Under the pieces are notes generated by a model. It worked only from the letters and a program-made list of their open reading frames with translations. It did no database searches and was not told the DNA's origin. The translations under genes and the position numbers were made by a program. Source: Comamonadaceae bacterium (GTDB lineage Bacteria > Pseudomonadota > Gammaproteobacteria > Burkholderiales > Burkholderiaceae_C). Taken from it: a stretch of 7,363 bases of DNA. This document shows, in pieces, positions 6,160 through 7,363 of the stretch. The stretch is from assembly GCA_947466165.1 (NCBI GenBank), contig CANIDW010000078.1, positions 1 to 7,363 of the forward strand. Reading direction: 5' to 3'. Numbering within the stretch: the first letter of the stretch is position 1; each line of letters begins with the position of its first letter.

Positions 6160-6684
6160 TCAGCGGTTTTTAGCGACGATCTGACCCAGGTACAGGGTAC
6201 GCAGATCCTTGACCACGGCTTTGTCCAGCGACAAAGTGGTCTCGTAGGTGTCATCGCTGGTTGGCGTGATGCTGACCAGCACAGCGCCGTAAATCACGCC
6301 TTCAACGCGGGTGCGGAAGGAGTCGTTTTGCACCACCATGTCGGCCACCGTGGTGCTGGCATCGAGTTGCTGGCCGTAAACCTGCTCTGTCAAAGAGCGG
6401 TAGGCGTCAAGCTTGGAAGCGCGTATGGCCAGCAATCGTTGCTGAGCCGGGTTGCGGTGGTTTTGCACGCTGATCACAGCGTAGCCACTGGCGGTCAGCG
6501 TTTCGCGCTTTTCGACCATGGGTGCGATCATGCCGGCGACTTCAGCCGGGCTGGGGTGTGCGACAGTGCTTTTAACTGGTATTTGCTCCAGCAGGGTCTG
6601 GCAGCCGGAGAGGCTGGCGCCTCCCAGAGCAAACATGAAGCACAAGGCCAGCGATCGCGTTGCGCAGAGTTTCAGACGGGTCAT
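6160..6684 (-). CDS. flgP: Flagellar outer-membrane lipoprotein FlgP (LPP20 family)
   Basis: A 174-residue lipoprotein. The N-terminus has a basic start and hydrophobic run (RSLALCFMFALGGAS) ending in the lipobox LSGC, with the lipid-attached cysteine at residue 28. Residues about 64-155 form an LPP20 domain: TASGYAVISVQ, then QQRLLAIRASKLDAYRSLTEQVYG, TVADMVVQNDSFRTRVEGVIYGA and YETTLSLD. FlgP proteins make an outer-membrane-associated ring or disk around the flagellar base in Vibrio and Campylobacter. The frame stays open upstream to 6885, but that part is unlike a lipoprotein and covers the promoter. The ATG at 6684 places the lipobox correctly and has GAAAGA seven bases ahead. It is the first gene of a five-gene minus-strand operon. 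Confidence 0.88.
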   Translation of the reverse strand: MTRLKLCATRSLALCFMFALGGASLSGCQTLLEQIPVKSTVAHPSPAEVAGMIAPMVEKRETLTASGYAVISVQNHRNPAQQRLLAIRASKLDAYRSLTEQVYGQQLDASTTVADMVVQNDSFRTRVEGVIYGAVLVSITPTSDDTYETTLSLDKAVVKDLRTLYLGQIVAKNR

Positions 6685-6730
6685 GGCATGGTCTTTCACA
6701 GGTAAGCAGGGGCTAAAGGCATCTACCTCA

Positions 6731-6757
6731 ATATCGACAGCAGAACAACAATCTTGA
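6731..6757 (-). promoter_or_regulatory. Candidate sigma-28 promoter for the flgP operon
   Basis: Read on the minus strand: TCAAGATT at 6757-6750, an 11-base spacer, then GTCGATAT at 6738-6731. The spacing is the same as in the flgM promoter of this window (TCAAGTTC-N11-GCCGATAC), with two differences from the general consensus in each box. Transcription would start near 6724, giving a leader of about 40 bases before the flgP ATG. It would place flgP, flgT, the LysM-like gene, the FliK-like gene and the FlhB-tail gene in the late, FliA-dependent class. Confidence 0.6.
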
Positions 6758-6793
6758 GACGCTTTCAAGCTACTTTGAACCGTTTCCGGCCAT

Positions 6794-6862
6794 TTTCTTG
6801 ATGTTTCCAAGTCACAACAAACAATTAAATCATTAACGATTAAATATATTGTGTAATATTCG
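6794..6862 (+). promoter_or_regulatory. AT-rich divergent intergenic segment, possible activator promoter
   Basis: The 257-bp space between flgP and the activator contains a strongly AT-rich stretch, densest at 6815-6860, in an otherwise GC-rich window. A vegetative-type promoter for the plus strand is possible here: TAATAT at 6854-6859 as a -10, with TTAACG at 6833-6838 a poor and somewhat close -35 (15-base spacer). TTGATG at 6798-6803 is another -35-like element without a good partner. The segment could equally be a binding region for a nucleoid protein or a master flagellar regulator. Confidence 0.3.
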
Positions 6863-6941
6863 ACGGTGTTCGTCGGGCGAAGCACGCCTGATTGCGTTGT
6901 ATTTTTCGTACTTTTGTCGACCTACCCACCTTCTCTTGCCT

Positions 6942-7363
6942 GTGGCCAGCAAAAAAACCCACTCTTACATCGGATGCAGCGAGGCCGCCAAGGCGGTTCG
7001 TAACATGGTTTCGCTCGTCGCCGACTCCACCGCCACAGTACTGATCACCGGCGAAAGCGGTACGGGCAAGGAGCTGGTGGCACGGGCACTGCACGACGAA
7101 TCGCTGCGCAAAGACGGCAATTTTGTGCCCATCAACTGCGCGGCCATCCCCAAGGATTTACTCGAAAGCGAGTTGTTCGGCCACCGCAAAGGGGCTTTCA
7201 CCGGGGCTGTGGCAGACCGGGTGGGTCGCTTTGAATTGGCCCATGGCGGGACTATTTTCTTAGATGAGATCGGCGACTTGTCGCTGGACATGCAAGTCAA
7301 GTTGCTGCGCGTATTGCAAGAAAGAACCATTGACCCGGTAGGCGGCTTGCGGCCTGTGCAAGT
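6942..7363 (+). CDS. Sigma-54-dependent activator AAA+ protein, 5' part only
   Basis: Start of an enhancer-binding ATPase that remodels the sigma-54 holoenzyme; 140 residues are in the window. Walker A is GESGTGKE at 37-44, the sigma-54-contacting GAFTGA loop is at 84-89 and Walker B ends in D108-E109 (GGTIFLDE). Other conserved parts are [18 protein letters not shown] and VKLLRVLQE. From GTG 6942 the AAA+ domain begins about eight residues in ([16 protein letters not shown]), so there is no receiver, GAF or FleQ-type domain. The frame is open back to 6837 but has no ATG and encodes nothing domain-like. The start is uncertain: GTG 6942 and TTG 6936 both lack a ribosome site. Given its neighbours it probably activates flagellar sigma-54 promoters such as the one before flgA; the C-terminal DNA-binding part lies outside. 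Confidence 0.88.
   Translation, partial: MASKKTHSYIGCSEAAKAVRNMVSLVADSTATVLITGESGTGKELVARALHDESLRKDGNFVPINCAAIPKDLLESELFGHRKGAFTGAVADRVGRFELAHGGTIFLDEIGDLSLDMQVKLLRVLQERTIDPVGGLRPVQ

Noticed and set aside
6788..6801. Sigma-54-like element on the plus strand before the activator (CGG, N10, GA)
   Set aside because: The essential GC of the -12 box is GA here and the -24 box is poor.
6685..6885. N-terminal extension of FlgP by 67 residues
   Set aside because: It would bury the signal sequence and lipobox in mid-protein and would overlap the sigma-28-like promoter; the ATG at 6684 gives a normal lipoprotein.

Overview
The window looks like a piece of the flagellar regulon of a GC-rich, motile betaproteobacterium, most likely Burkholderiales and perhaps Comamonadaceae-like. 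The taxonomic guess rests on gene content (flgA-flgM-flgN together, a FliK-like/FlhB-tail pair, FlgP/FlgT-type envelope proteins), on Ala/Gln/Pro-rich codon-biased proteins, and on promoters of flagellar sigma-28 type. It is an inference, not a database result. There are nine genes, packed tightly, with no tRNA, rRNA, CRISPR, IS element or phage integrase visible.

Left part (1-1082, minus strand): a 5'-complete but 3'-truncated gene for a protein with a LysM peptidoglycan-binding domain followed by a lytic-transglycosylase-like domain and no Sec signal. It diverges from flgA across a 182-bp region that holds a sigma-54-like -24/-12 element facing flgA and a short perfect hairpin.

Plus-strand block (1265-2925): flgA (periplasmic P-ring chaperone), flgM (anti-sigma-28) behind its own strong sigma-28 promoter, and flgN (chaperone for hook-associated proteins). 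The flgM promoter is bracketed by a 9-bp inverted repeat.

Minus-strand block (6684-2938), converging on flgN with only 12 bp between the stops: flgP (LPP20-type outer-membrane lipoprotein), flgT-like (periplasmic, H-ring type), a signal-anchored protein with a FimV/LysM-like motif, a FliK-family protein, and a stand-alone FlhB C-terminal-domain protein. The last three genes overlap each other by 3-4 bp, so they are almost certainly translated together. A sigma-28-like promoter lies just ahead of flgP, which suggests the whole block is a late flagellar operon.

Right edge (6942-7363, plus strand): the start of a sigma-54 activator ATPase (AAA+, GAFTGA). It begins almost directly at the AAA+ domain, with no room for a receiver or FleQ-type N-terminal domain. 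A sigma-54 activator, a sigma-54-like site at flgA, an anti-sigma-28 factor and two sigma-28-like promoters within 7 kb fit a classical tiered flagellar cascade. The most interesting aspects are the five-gene FlgP/FlgT/LysM-like/FliK-like/FlhB-tail operon, the signal-less LysM-transglycosylase in the place next to flgA, and the N-terminally bare activator.
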